Assembly (NCBI GenBank): GCA_029339195.1
Contig: JAPTJF010000170.1
Location: 1 to 64,000, forward strand
From: Micractinium sp. NFX-FRZ
Lineage: Eukaryota > Chlorophyta > Trebouxiophyceae > Chlorellales > Chlorellaceae
Direction of reading: 5' to 3'
DNA length: 64,000 bases
Shown: positions 22,365-33,885 of the stretch, in pieces
Position numbering within the stretch: position 1 is the stretch's first letter
How the letters are laid out: every line of letters starts with the position of its first letter
Program-made: the position numbers and the translations under genes
The notes under the pieces: model-generated
Database searches by the model: none
What the model was told of the DNA's origin: nothing
The model's input: only the letters and a program-made list of their open reading frames with translations

Positions 22365-23173
22365 ATGGCCGATTGGACAGCGCGGATGAACTTGGCAGCA
22401 AAGAAGGGCGATGTGCAGGCGATTGCAGCCTACCTGGCAGCAGGGGCCGACGTGAATGCGCACGACGCCTCTGGATGGGCACCGCTGCACTGGGCGGCGC
22501 TCGCTGGGCGCCCCGACTGCGTTTCAGCCCTGCTCGCGGCAGGGGCAGGCGTGAACGCCGCATCCTCAAATGGGAGCACGCCACTCACTGTGCAGCTGCC
22601 GGCGGGCACCCTGAATGCGCTGCAGCGCTGCTGGCAGCAGGCGCCGACCCAATGCCAGTTGGCCCCTCACAGCGAACGCCGCTCCACTTTGCAGCAGTGA
22701 GTGAACGCTCATCTCTGGTGCAGCTGCTGCTGCAGGCAGCACCATCTGCGGCAACAGCCAGGGACGCGGATGGCCAAATCCCGCTCGACGTGGCTCTGCA
22801 CAACCAAAGCTTCGATTTTGCACGGTGCCTGCTGACAGAAGGGCCGCGGCCGCCCGCCGAGGTTGTCCTGTCAGCGCTTGCCAAGGTTGGCTCCTGGGCG
22901 CACCTCCTCTATGCTGTCCTGGCCTCCCGCCAGCCGCTGACAGCCGAGGAGTGGGCACAGCTGCCTGCCAGCTGCCGCGGCCTGGGCGCTGCGCTGCCCA
23001 CAGTGTTGGCACGCTCAGCCGGCGAGGCCGCCCTGCTGGTGGGGAAGCTTCCGGCTGCCGAGACGCAGCGCCTGTGCACTGCCAGCCTGTGCCTGGCACG
23101 CGCCCAGCGCCAGGCTGGCATCTGCTTGCCCACTCTAATTGTATGGCGTGTGCTGGCGCTGTCGGCAGCCTGA
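22365..23173 (+). CDS. Ankyrin-repeat protein with one frameshift
   Basis: An intronless frame starts at ATG 22365 and reads three ankyrin repeats (MNLAAKKGDVQAIAAYLAAG; GWAPLHWAALAGRPDCVSAL; NGSTPL). Near 22585 it falls out of frame, and the repeat continues at once one frame over as HCAAAGGHPECAAALLAAG, then RTPLHFAAVSERSSLVQLLL and GQIPLDVALHNQ, running to TGA at 23173. The expected CTGCACTGT is CTCACTGT here, so a single missing base explains it; no intron could fit. Repaired, the protein would be about 269 aa, with five ankyrin repeats and a Leu/Ala-rich helical C-terminus. Ankyrin repeats bind other proteins; the partner is unknown. It is either a recent pseudogene or an assembly error. 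A TGTAA poly(A) signal follows at 23407. Confidence 0.8.
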
Positions 23174-24631
23174 CTGCGCCCGCCAGGCGGTTGCGGCAGG
23201 TCGTGTGTGTGGCCGCAATGTGCAAACCTGCCACCTGCTGGAGGGTGCCTCCTCGGCTCCCTCACAGCCGCACCCAACGTCAAACGTGTCCCACTGCCCA
23301 AGCTATGCCGCTGCCGTGGCATTGCCTCTTCTGCCTGCCCTTGTGTGACCCCATGTGCCCCATTCCACTGCGGTTGATTGCCACTTGGCTTCTGTTCGGG
23401 TGCAAATGTAAACCATTCGCGCCTGCACGCCAGTGGGCCACGTCGGGGCCACAAGGTGCACCAGCGGGTTGCCGGCTTCTGTGACAGCAGGCACTGCATG
23501 CACACTTTCGTCACTGCCAGGGTGAGGTAATGCGAAGATCCAAAGCAACATACCGACCCACTGGACTGCAGCAGCAGTGCTACAAGCGCTGCCGCTACGG
23601 ACGCCCCGTCCCGCCTTCCCCCGGCTATCGGCAGGCGCCAGGCGACATGAGGCTACGCCCCATGGCAGGGATCACATCAGCGCATGCTTGAAATTTCCCT
23701 GCTGCAGGGGCGGCCCCTGCGCCGCCACTGCCTACCTCACTCAGGCTGCCGCACGCTTCGACCAGCTGTGTACTACCTAGTAGGTGCAGCTGCCAGTGGC
23801 GACAGAAGCCGCCACGCGCTTCCTTGCTTACACCCCCTCACCCCTCGAGCGCCCGCTTGCTGCAATGGCTCCTTGCCAGCCGCCCAATTCAGGTATCTAT
23901 GCAAGCCGAGACAGCTTCAGCATGCGGCTGTGTAGCGCACGGACAGGTCGGTGCCGGCAGGGCACATTGCAGGGCACAGCTGCCTGACAGGCCCACTGAC
24001 ACCTGGCGCAGCATGCAGTGAGGCACGTGTGCACATTGAGGCCCCCGGGGAAGTGTTCTTGAAAGACCTGCCCACCAAGTAACCGAGGCGCCATGCCACT
24101 GGGAGAAGGTAGAGGGGGAATGCTGAGCGAAGAGGCCTCTGGGCGCACAGGCTAGCAGCGCTCTGCTGAGTTGTAGGGTGGGGGAGTCTTTAACTTACCT
24201 TGTGAAGATATGCCATCACGCCATCAGTGTACCAGCTGCTTCAACCGAACATGCTTGACTCTCGCTTGAGACGTCAACAGCTGCAGCTGATGATGCGGAG
24301 CCATGTCAGCGGCAGCCAGCTCACCAAACATGCGTCCTGTTGAAGCATTGAACCTGGGACCATGTCCACTCCATTATCAGCTTGATTCAATGAAGGAGAG
24401 GGCTCAGTGTCTCACGCCTCGCCTCGGAGAAGTGAGCATTGAGGAAAGTGGCAGCATGGCGCAACCGGCGAACGGCACGCTGAGAGCGGCATGCTGCAGC
24501 CTGGTCCCAAGCGGATGTTCCGCGACCTTCTGTCTCGCCTTGATTAACTCACCGTTTGCCTGATCCATCCCCGCATTTTGCGAGTGTGTTTGTTCAAAGC
24601 GAGGACTGACCGACGCATTTCGGAATTGAAG
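23174..24631. other. Intergenic, no gene seen
   Basis: Lies between the ankyrin gene and the HAD phosphatase. The first 240 bp are probably the ankyrin 3' UTR. No exon with coding character was found on either strand. GC drops near 24170-24300, as expected for a promoter-proximal or intergenic stretch. Confidence 0.4.
23407..23411 (+). promoter_or_regulatory. Candidate TGTAA poly(A) signal of the ankyrin gene
   Basis: TGTAA, the usual green-algal polyadenylation signal, lies 234 bp after the stop codon of the ankyrin gene. Five-base matches also occur by chance. Confidence 0.35.
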
Positions 24632-27149
24632 ATGGCGGCGGCTGCTCTGCCGGCAGCCTTGTTGCGCTGCGGGAGCCCCCGGCGTCCCGCCAGGCAGTCT
24701 CGGGGCTTTAGAATGTTGCCGTCGGCACTGGCCAAACCCTCCAACGACAATGTGGACACCACTCTGGCTCCCCGGCTCCAGCCCCTCCTGGCCGTGGCCC
24801 CGCCAAAGCTTTCATTCAACGTGCTGTTCACCGACCTGGATGGAACGTGAGCAGGGCCCAGGGATGCCGTGGAGAGGGGGTCTTCACGTCGTGCCGCCAC
24901 CGCTGCCGCCTGCCGCCCGCCGCCCACCCGCCGCTCACCGCTACCAGCTGCTGCCTGCCCGCTGCAGCTGCGTGCACTACAACAGCCCCATCGGGCTTGC
25001 ACGCGATGGCAAGCAGAACGCCATCCTGCAGCTGCCCCCCAGCAAGACGGGAGCGCACGGCGTCATCAGCGTGCGCACCCTCCAGGCAAGCGGGGCTGGC
25101 TGCCCAAGCGGGTGGGGCTGCTACCAGGCCACCCGCATTGTGCTGGCATGACACCTGTGCTCCCTGTGCTTCCCGCCAACCCCATTTAGCTGGTGAAAAT
25201 TCTGTGCTCCCTGTGCTGCCAGCCATCCCCGATCTGCTTGCACCACCCCTGTGCTCCCTGTGCTGCCAGCCGTCCCTGCCGGCCACACACGCCTCCCTAC
25301 TGCCGGCACAGGCTGCTTGCTGTGTTGGCAGCAGATCAGGGCCTGACGCTCCAGCCCGGGTCAAGCGCTCACAAAGCCCTGTTCATCTAGTCCCCTCCCC
25401 TCCCCAGCTCCCTCCATTCGATGCGGTGTGCCCGTGGGTGCAGCTGGCACCATGCCCACGGCTGCGGTTGCCCCTGCAGTGACACTTACGGTCTGACAGC
25501 AGGCATCGACATCCTGCACCCTCTCCCCCCCACCCATGAATCACTGTGCAGCTGTATGCGGTCGTGCGGCAGCTGGGCGTGAAGCTGGTTCTCATCAGCG
25601 GCGCGCGGCTGTCCACCGTGCTGCAGCGCCTGCCCTGGCTGCCTGCAGCGGACGCTATTGTGGCGGAGAGCGGCGGCCGCATCTACTACCCAGGCGCGCT
25701 GCCCACCGCAGCGCCTCTTCAAGAGGACCGCGAGTGGCGGGCGGAGCAGGCAGCGGGCGGCGCAGGGCCAGCGGGGCAGGAGGCGGTGCCTGCAGAGGAG
25801 CGGACCGGCGAGCTGTGGAGGCTGTATCAAGGCAAGAGGAGTGTGGTGCCACGGTTGTGTGCAAACAAAGAGAGTGTGTGTTTGCTGGTGCTGAGGGCTG
25901 GCATACTTTGAGTGCACCAAACAAGTTGCGTGGATTGCCTTGCCCTCTGTCTGACTGTTGCCACCTGTTGTGAGCTAACTACTGCTTCAAGCCTGCCTCT
26001 TGCAGACATCCACGGCGGGCGAGTGGCAGGGCTGGAGGGCGTGCGCCTGGATTCAACCAGCTACACCACCGCCTTTCGGCTGCGGCTGAGGGAGCCGGGC
26101 CAGGCGGAGGCGCTGCGGGCGGCGCTGCCGCCCTTACTGACCACAGCAGGCAACCTGGGTGCATCCGATGTTTACCCACGCACGTCTGGGAAGGTCGGTG
26201 CTTGGACGAGCGGCTGTATGTGGGTGAAGGAGGTGTAGTAAAAGTGCGGGGTGGGGGGCAAGCTGGGTGCTGCTGACGACTTCGTGGCCACCTATGGCAA
26301 GGGTGCGTCGGCGGCCGTGCTGAGCTTACTGGCACTTGCCCCTGTCTGCCTGCCTGACCTCTTTGTGCTGGGAGCATGTGCGCTTGACACTCTTGCCATG
26401 TTTGAACATCGACCACGTGTGGCTGGCTGCAGGACAATGCGGCGCTGCACCTCATGCGCCGCTGGGGGGTGGAGCCATCCGACTGCGTCTTTATGTGCGG
26501 TGCGTGGGTGGGGGCACACATTGTGTGCGTGGGGGCCGTCTGCTTGAGTCAGGGCACGCCCTTGACTGCCCCTGCACTAAATGCCTGTCCGCCCACCTGC
26601 TCGCTTACCTGCCCGCCAGCCTGCCACGCGCCTGCCCACCAACAGCCTACCTGCTCCTGCCCCGGCTGCCCACACCCTTCGACCAGTGCACCTGGCCGCC
26701 CAGCTGTCTGCATCCATTGCCTGACTCACAAGCCAGCTGCTTGCCCCCCGCCGTCGCACATCTCAACTCAGCCGCTCTCAGCTCTACTGCTCCCAACGCA
26801 CGACCCACACATCAGCTGCCCCTCCCTGCACAGACAACAACACACGTGCTCCTGTCGGGCCCACCGTGTGCGCAGGGCGACCAACCTGCCCGGCGTCGCT
26901 GCCCCCTGTCCTGAATCCAACTGCCTCCCACTTGTCATTACTTTCCACCTTGCAGACGACGACAACGACCTGGGTCTGGCCCACTTGGTGCGCCGAGCCT
27001 ACCTGCCCGGCATCACCGCCCCCTCCATGGCCGCCGCAGTGGAGGCCCGCCCGGAGCACTTCCACGTTAGCACCTCCCAGGGGGTGTGGGCCACGGAGGA
27101 GATCCTGGAGTTGCTGATCGCGGAGCACCTGTCCGGCACACGGAATTGA
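24632..27149 (+). CDS. HAD-superfamily phosphatase (plant/algal SPP-like type)
   Basis: Six exons, 353 aa: 24632-24846, 24968-25085, 25552-25831, 26006-26193, 26433-26499 and 26956-27149. HAD motif I is FTDLDGT with both Asp residues, split by intron 1. It is followed by CVHY and by LPPSKTGAHGVIS. Motif II is KLVLISGAR, then DAIVAESGGRIYYP as in plant HAD proteins of the sucrose-phosphatase-like group. Motif IV is CDDDNDLGLA. The N-terminal 60 residues are Ala/Arg-rich without acidic residues and look like an organelle transit peptide. The substrate cannot be told from sequence; sugar phosphates are typical for the group. Introns 2 and 3 have GC donors (CCAG/GCAAGC and CAAG/GCAAGA). Intron 5 carries a ghost copy of the exon-6 start. 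Convergent with the demethylase gene. Confidence 0.88.
26831..26915 (+). repeat. Ghost copy of HAD exon 6 with its acceptor site
   Basis: Inside intron 5, CTGCACAG is followed by ACAACAACACACG... and GTGCGCAGGGCGACCAACC, then TGCCCGGCGTCGCTGCCCCC. The true exon 6, 125 bp downstream, reads ACGACGACAACG..., GTGCGCCGAGCC and TACCTGCCCGGCATCACC. The order of matching blocks is the same, so this is a decayed tandem duplicate of the intron end plus exon start. Confidence 0.65.
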
Positions 27150-28149
27150 AGGGGCTGGGTGCAGCTTCCGAGCAGCTTCTGGGGAGCTTCACTGCAGCGT
27201 CCAATGGGCTTCTCAGCAGCGGCCGGATGGCGCCTCCTTGCCAGGTCTTGCTGCCACCGGAAGCGGATGCGGCGCGTGCACACTACTATCTTCTCAGCAT
27301 GCTTATGACAACCACAACCCATACTGAACTTCTCGCTTAAATGTACGTGGCATGTCCCGCTTTATCAATCCCTGCAATGAATGAATGACCCACCTCTGAA
27401 CGAAGCATACCATAACTGCCTGCCTCTCTGCCAGTGATGAATATTTGCACCCCACATCCCTCCATCTCGCAGCACACAGTTTTTTAGTCGTCTCGATACA
27501 GTATGTTAATGTGTAATCTTCAAGAACAAGCAACACCCGTGATCAAGGCAGCTGCTGTACTGCCGCTCCAGCTGGCGCCAGGTGTTGGCGAAGCCAGATG
27601 CAGTGCTGTACCTCGCTGCCCCTGCCCCTTTGCTCTCCCAGCCCCGCCATTCCTTCCCCTGAATTCCTTCCCCTGCATCCCGGCTATCACACGCCGCTCC
27701 CAACTCCACGACCGCCCTGGCACGCAACAGTACCAGTAGGCTGTCCTCTGCCAATAGCCAGAGGTGCGGGCTTCTGCCAGCAAATCCTGCCCACAGCGTG
27801 GCTGCTCTGCTACATGTTGGAGAGGCTTGCCCTTAATCAATATGTGAGAGCTACCCATGACAACACTGTACAGGATTTGTGAAGCGAGGTGGATTGCAAG
27901 CAAGGACCGACTTTGTCAACATTGGCTGGCGGTGCAACTGCAGGGAGCGGTCCAGGGCGTGCCTAGCACCGCTGCCAGCCTGTGCACACCTGTCCCGATG
28001 GCAAGCTATGCTATTTTGAAGATTAGATACAGGGGTGAAGCACGTGACATAAATCCACATGGGTAAACGAGTGGAAAGAAGATGAAAAGGATCAACTTGG
28101 GCCAGCTGTTCACGTGCCTTGCCAGCAACATGCACTGGGGCCGCCCCGC
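27150..28149. other. Convergent 3' flanks of HAD and demethylase genes
   Basis: AT-richer than its surroundings, and holds both 3' UTRs. No coding exon found. A TGTAA motif at 27512-27516 is a candidate poly(A) signal for the HAD gene. Confidence 0.45.
27512..27516 (+). promoter_or_regulatory. Candidate TGTAA poly(A) signal of the HAD gene
   Basis: TGTAA 363 bp after the HAD stop codon, in locally AT-rich sequence. It is rather far from the stop, so only tentative. Confidence 0.3.
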
Positions 28150-31100
28150 TCAGCTGCCCGCGCGGCCGCGCTTGCGCCCCGCCTGCTTCCCCGCCGCCTG
28201 CCGCCCCGCCTCCCCGCCGTCCTCCTGCGCCGCCCGCCCGCCTCGCCGGCCTTCCCCTGTATCCTTGGGAAGCTCTTCCACAGGGGGCGGCAGCGGCGGC
28301 AGCTCCTGTTTGCCCGCTGCTGCTGCCTCCAGCACAGCCAGCGCGTGCATCCACCCAGACTGAACCATGTTGCCAATCTGCAGCACGAATGACATTGGAA
28401 AATTGAAGCACGCAGCATTTGTGAATGATGCCGAGTCAAGTCGCACCAACCTCAACAAACGAGGGCTTAATGCTAGGGAAGGTGCAGCAGGGCGGAGGCG
28501 CCACCGCAGCAGCCATCGCAGGAGCCATGGTGATGAGGCACCCTGCCCCACCCCAGCCCCCGGGCCCCTGCCTGCAGCCTGCTTGGCAGGGCACATACCC
28601 TGCCCTTTGTGATGCACAGCATGCACCCCCCCTGCCCTCCTTGGCTGCAATTTGCCAGCCGGTCCAACAGAGCAAGCGCACACCCTCCCCCTGCTTGCCT
28701 GCAGTTTGTCGGCAAAGTGCCGGCTGCTGCCGATGTCGCCCTCCTCGGCATCCGGGTTGGCCAGCTTCCACTGCCGCAGCTCCTCTTTGGCCAGGGACCT
28801 GCGGGAGGCGGGCGGGCACATGCAAAGGGCGAGGCAGGTTGTTGATCGTGGCAGATCAAGGGATGTCACTCCTGTGCAGTTTGGCAAGCCAGGCAGCATG
28901 AAAGGCACAGGCAGGGCGGTGCAAGCAAATGAACCAGGCGTGTGAACCAAAGTGTGGGCACGCCCACCAAAACTCCTCTGGCACATGCACACACTCAGCC
29001 AGCGCATATCGCAGCGCCCCTTCCCAGGCAACCACATGATGATGCCACATGTGTGTGGGTGTGAAGGTCCATGCCCTCTCCCAACTGAGCTATGAAGGGT
29101 ACGCTCCCCCTGCTGCCCCTGCTGCGCTGACCTGCTCCCGCAGGCGCACGCACTCGCAGTTTGCCAGCACATCATTCAAGGCACACACACGATGCCACCA
29201 TGCTCCCCATGCTCCCCGTGCTGCCCCCAGCGCGCCCCCACCTGAACTCCTCCCGCAGGTGGGCACACTCTCCCAGCGCATCGGGGCTCACAAAGTCCAG
29301 GGCCACCTTGACGCTGCTGCGCAGGTTGCGCACCTGGGCGCAGGGGGGCGGGGATGGGGGCAAGGCATGTGGTGGGATGACGTGTGGTGATGTGGCGTGT
29401 GCTGCGGTGGTCCCAAAACAACAGTTGTTGAAGGCAGCCTACAGGGCCTGCTCACCGAGCGCCCCCTTGTGCTGCTCAGCCTGCCAAATGCTCTGCCCAC
29501 GCTGACAGCCACGCCCGTGCGCAGTGAGGCATGGTGTTGTGGCCTGTGCTGCGGTACTCCTGAAGCCACACTTGATGCTTACAGCCTCCAGAGGGGGAAC
29601 CTGCTCACCAAGTCAAGCCCCCGTGTGCTGCTCAGACTGCCAGACGCCCTGGCCACGCTGACACACATGACACCCACCTGGTGCGGGCAGCCACCGGGGA
29701 TCCACACCGCCTCCCCCTCGTGCTGCTCAAAGTGCCAGACGTGGACCCCGTACTGCTCCCGCAGCACCTGGCGGTGCGCGGTGGTCAGCATGAAGCACTG
29801 CAGTGAGGGCGGGCGGGCCAGGATGGGAGAGTTTGAACGGAAAGGGAGATTGTGCTGATGCTCGAGAGGGGCAAAAGTGAGCTAGGGAAGTGCAGGCTAC
29901 TCAAACCCTCAAAGACAGAGGAGAGGAATCCGTGCAGTCAGAGGCACCGAGCAGCGCGCCCTCCCTTTCGTGTCGGCAGCGCAGCGCCTGCATGGGAGCA
30001 CAATCACTTGCCCACCCGGCCGGCTGCCCCACCTACGTGGCCGTGCATGCCGCCCGGCACCGCCCAGCCACCTGCCACCTGCTGCACCCGCTCAATCATG
30101 AACAAGACAGTCCCACAATACCTCAGCACCACCCCGCCCGTTCATCAACACGACAACCCCACGGCACCTGGTCGTGCATGACGTCAGTCACCATTTCCCG
30201 CCTCAGCTGCTGCCCGCGGTGCACAAACGGCGGGCAGTCCCTCACCCGGCCTGCAGGGCGGTGGGCGCGCACGCAGGGCAGGTGGAGCGTGCGAACAGGG
30301 CAGGTGGCAGGGAGGCAGACAAATGGATGGCACTCGCAGCCTGAATATGGATGGACCGGAAGACTCGACGCCCCTCGCTGCACCTGCGGTGCTGCGCTAC
30401 CCACTTGCCTGTCCAGCCTCCTGTCCCGACCACATCTTACCCTCGACACCTTACAAACCCTTCACAGCCCGCCGCCACCACCCGTCCTTCATGCGCTGCC
30501 GCGCCCGCTGGCCCCTCTCCAGCCCCACCACCCTCCTGCCCCAACCCGCGGCCGGTACGCCCTTGTTGAAAAATACTCAGAAGTAGTACACCTCAAAAGT
30601 ACTACACCCACCCGCCAGGGCATCCTCCAGGAACCGCCGCAGCTGCTGCCGGTCCTCCCGCCGCACCAAATCCCACACCGCGCCTGCAGGGCAGAGTGGC
30701 AGGAGGGCTTGCATCAGCAGCAGCCACAGCAGCCACCAAGCGCGCTCACAGGCTTGCAGCACTGTAACCTCTCCTCAGGCCAACCTCGCTCCTCCTTTGT
30801 GCCACAAATGCAAAGCAAAGCCACGAAGTAAGCAGTTCCATGCCCCCACGCCAGCGCGCGGCACCCACCTGCTCCGCCATATCCCGGCAGCTCGGGCTCC
30901 GCGCGCCCGCAGCGGGGCGGTGCCGGCGGCCGGCCCTGGCGCTGCTGCGCATGCAGCATGATGTTGATGGCATCTGCAGGGGGGGGTGAAGGGGTTTGGA
31001 GTGTGGGTAGGGTGGCGCGTGGGCAGGTAGGCGCAGGCCAGGACGTGTGGGTGTACGTGGGGTGGGAATGCGGGCAGCTAGGAGCACGCCGTGCACAGAC

Positions 31101-33854
31101 AGAGGGCCTGTGGATGTTCAAGAGGGATGAACTGCTGCCCCTGCTGCGACACAGCTGCCCCTCTTCCCACGGTGCGCCAGCTCAGCGGCCACGCCGCCAG
31201 CTCAGCAGCCTCTCTGCCAGCTCACCGCTCAGGTCCTCGTGCATCTTGGTCACACTGTCGCCCTCCCCCGCAGTCTCCTGCTCCCTGCACTTGCACGAAC
31301 ATGCACGCATTGGCACACCGAGGGTAAGGGCGCACTGTCTGGCACAGCAGCAGGGCGCCTGGCCTTGCTCCCTCGTGCGTGACGGCATCCGCCTCCACTC
31401 CAGCGTCCCCGTTCTTGATCACCACCCAGCCAGGTGCCCCCTGTGTCTGCTAGACCGCCCCTGCCTGCACGCCCCGCTCTCGGGGATCCAACCTCTCTCT
31501 CTCTGCAGGAAGCCAGCCAACCACCCCCTTTGGTGCTCCACCCTGCCCTGCCCCACCCCGCCCGGGCCACCCACCGTCCAAAGGCGATGTACCCCTTGGG
31601 CCCCAGGTCTGGCAGCTTGGTGTACCAGGGCAGCAGGGTGGCGAGGTTGAGGGAGCCGTGGGTGGGGTGCGCGTAGGCGGGCATGCAGCTGCACGGTGGA
31701 GGGGCAGGGGCGGGCAGGGCAGTAAGGACCACACCACACCACACCATACCACGGCGAGCAAGGAGGCGGAGATGGAGGTGGAGGTGGAGGGGCAGGGCAG
31801 GGCGGGGCAGGGCAACAATGACCACACCAGGCTCCTACAGTAGAGCCATGTGAACCCCGCCCTGCATGCCCCATAAAGCCAGCTCGCTCTGCCCATCTGT
31901 GCCCACAGTCACCGGCAGCACGAGGAGAATAACCCCCATGCGCCCGCTGCTGTGTGCGCTTCCAGCCCCCAACAGCAAGTGTGCATGTCTGCCCTTGCTG
32001 TGTTCGCTCGCAGCGCCCGCAGCAACCACAGTGCACGTCCGTCCACCCGTGTTCACCTGTTGAGCATCTCCACGAAATCGTCGTGGTGGCGGCGCATCAC
32101 CTCCTTGAAGTCGTTGCGGGGTGGGAAGTCCTTCAGCTTCAGCATGGGCAGCGGGGCTGCGGGGCAGGAAAGGCACGGGGTAGGGAACGAGGGTCAGAAC
32201 AGCAGCAGAGCCAGGTCAGATGGAAGAGGGGCCAGTCGGGGGAGGGGGCAGGGCAGGAAGGGGGGGTACGGTCAATGTGTGGCGGCAGCAGGGCAAGGCG
32301 ACAGCAGCGGTGCAGTACACAGGCAGGGCACGCCACGGGCCGCACAGCCAGGCAGGCGGCGTGTCGCCCGTGTTGCCCAGCAGTGCACGTGCTCCGGCTC
32401 ACCCCCTGCCTCGTCCAGAGTGTCTCCACTGCACAGCTTGTACTTCTCAAAGAACGTCTGGACCTGCAAGCACAGCAAGATTGAAAATAATAATAAGGCA
32501 AAATGGCATAGAGGGGGTCGGTCCAGCTTGTGTGCGCTGCTCAGTCACCCCTATGCACCCCCAGGAGTATCCCAGGCATGCAGGCGCAAGCGTGCCGTGG
32601 TGAATGTCATCACAGGCAGTGGTACGGCACGGCAGGGAAGGGCGCGAGCCACCCATCTGTCCTCACCGCGCACTCCTGCACTTTGGAGAAGTCGGAGCAG
32701 TCGATGACCTGCACCTTTGTCGCCGCCTGCTTCTTCTCCCTGCAGCAGATCACCCGGGACCATACAGGAAGGGGCAGAGCAGGCGTGCTCACACCGGGCA
32801 GCGAGTGCTTGGCATGCAGCGGTCGGTTGGAAGTGGTGCGGCACAGAACCCATGCCAGCAGGCGTGGAGGAGACCCCGGGATGCTGAGCACGCTGCCTTG
32901 GCACCGCCATCCATCCCTGTGTCCCTCGGCTCACTTGTCCTCCCTCAGATCCTTGCACACGCGTCCCATGACCTCGGGCGTCCACCCCATCTTGCCAGAC
33001 AGGCCGCGCACGATGATGGGCTCGCCACGCCCCCACAGCTTCTGGAACAGCCTGCAGGAAGGTGCGGAGGTAAAAAGGGTGACATGTGGTGGAGGCTGAT
33101 GGGCATGCCAACGGGGCAGAACAGGGGCGGTTGGCGCGGCTATGCAGCTCTGGCAAGCAGCCAGAAAGGGGACATCAGAAAGGCTGCACAGCAGCCGCGA
33201 GCGCCCGTCGGTTCCAGCTCACCGCACGCTGCGATCAAAGTGCTCGTGTCCTGGCTGCAGCTGGTCGATGTGAGGCGTCCAGATGAAGTCCTGAGGCACG
33301 CAGCAGGGACACGTTGATTGGATTTATCACGACAAGTTTGCCCAGAGGAGTTTGAGGCTCTGAGGCTAGGGAACATGACAAGCACGGGCCCAGAGCCAGC
33401 ACAGGCACATGGCAGACAGACATCAGATGTGAACGAAGTGGGAGACTGGAACACACTAGGAAGCATCAGACAAGGTAACGGGCTCACACATGTGCAAGGG
33501 GGCCCTGGTTGGCAGGCCCAGAGCAGCAATGCAAGGTCCCAATGCAGGCACACACACACTGCTGCTGCCGCTGCTCACCTGAGTCCCGCGGCGCGACGCC
33601 CGGCGAACGTCGCTCTCCGGCAGGCCCGCGTACTCCCACCACAGCTGGTTCTGCACAACAGGCAGGGCAGAGCAGGCGTGCAAAAGGCAGCGAGCACAGG
33701 TGAGTGTCAGTGTCTGCTCCTGCTGCCCCTGCTGCTTTCTTTTGCGTCTGGTAGCCCCACAAAGGTGCATGCAGCTTTCATACCAGAATATGCCCTGCTG
33801 ACACTTGTGTTTCACCTGTATCAGCTCATCCTGTGTTGGCATGCGCTCCTGTGC

Positions 33855-33885
<31 letters not shown>

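Noticed and set aside
29000..29110. tRNA gene on the minus strand
   Set aside because: Only the D-arm matches; no anticodon stem, T-arm or B box can be drawn, so it is listed as a repeat relic.
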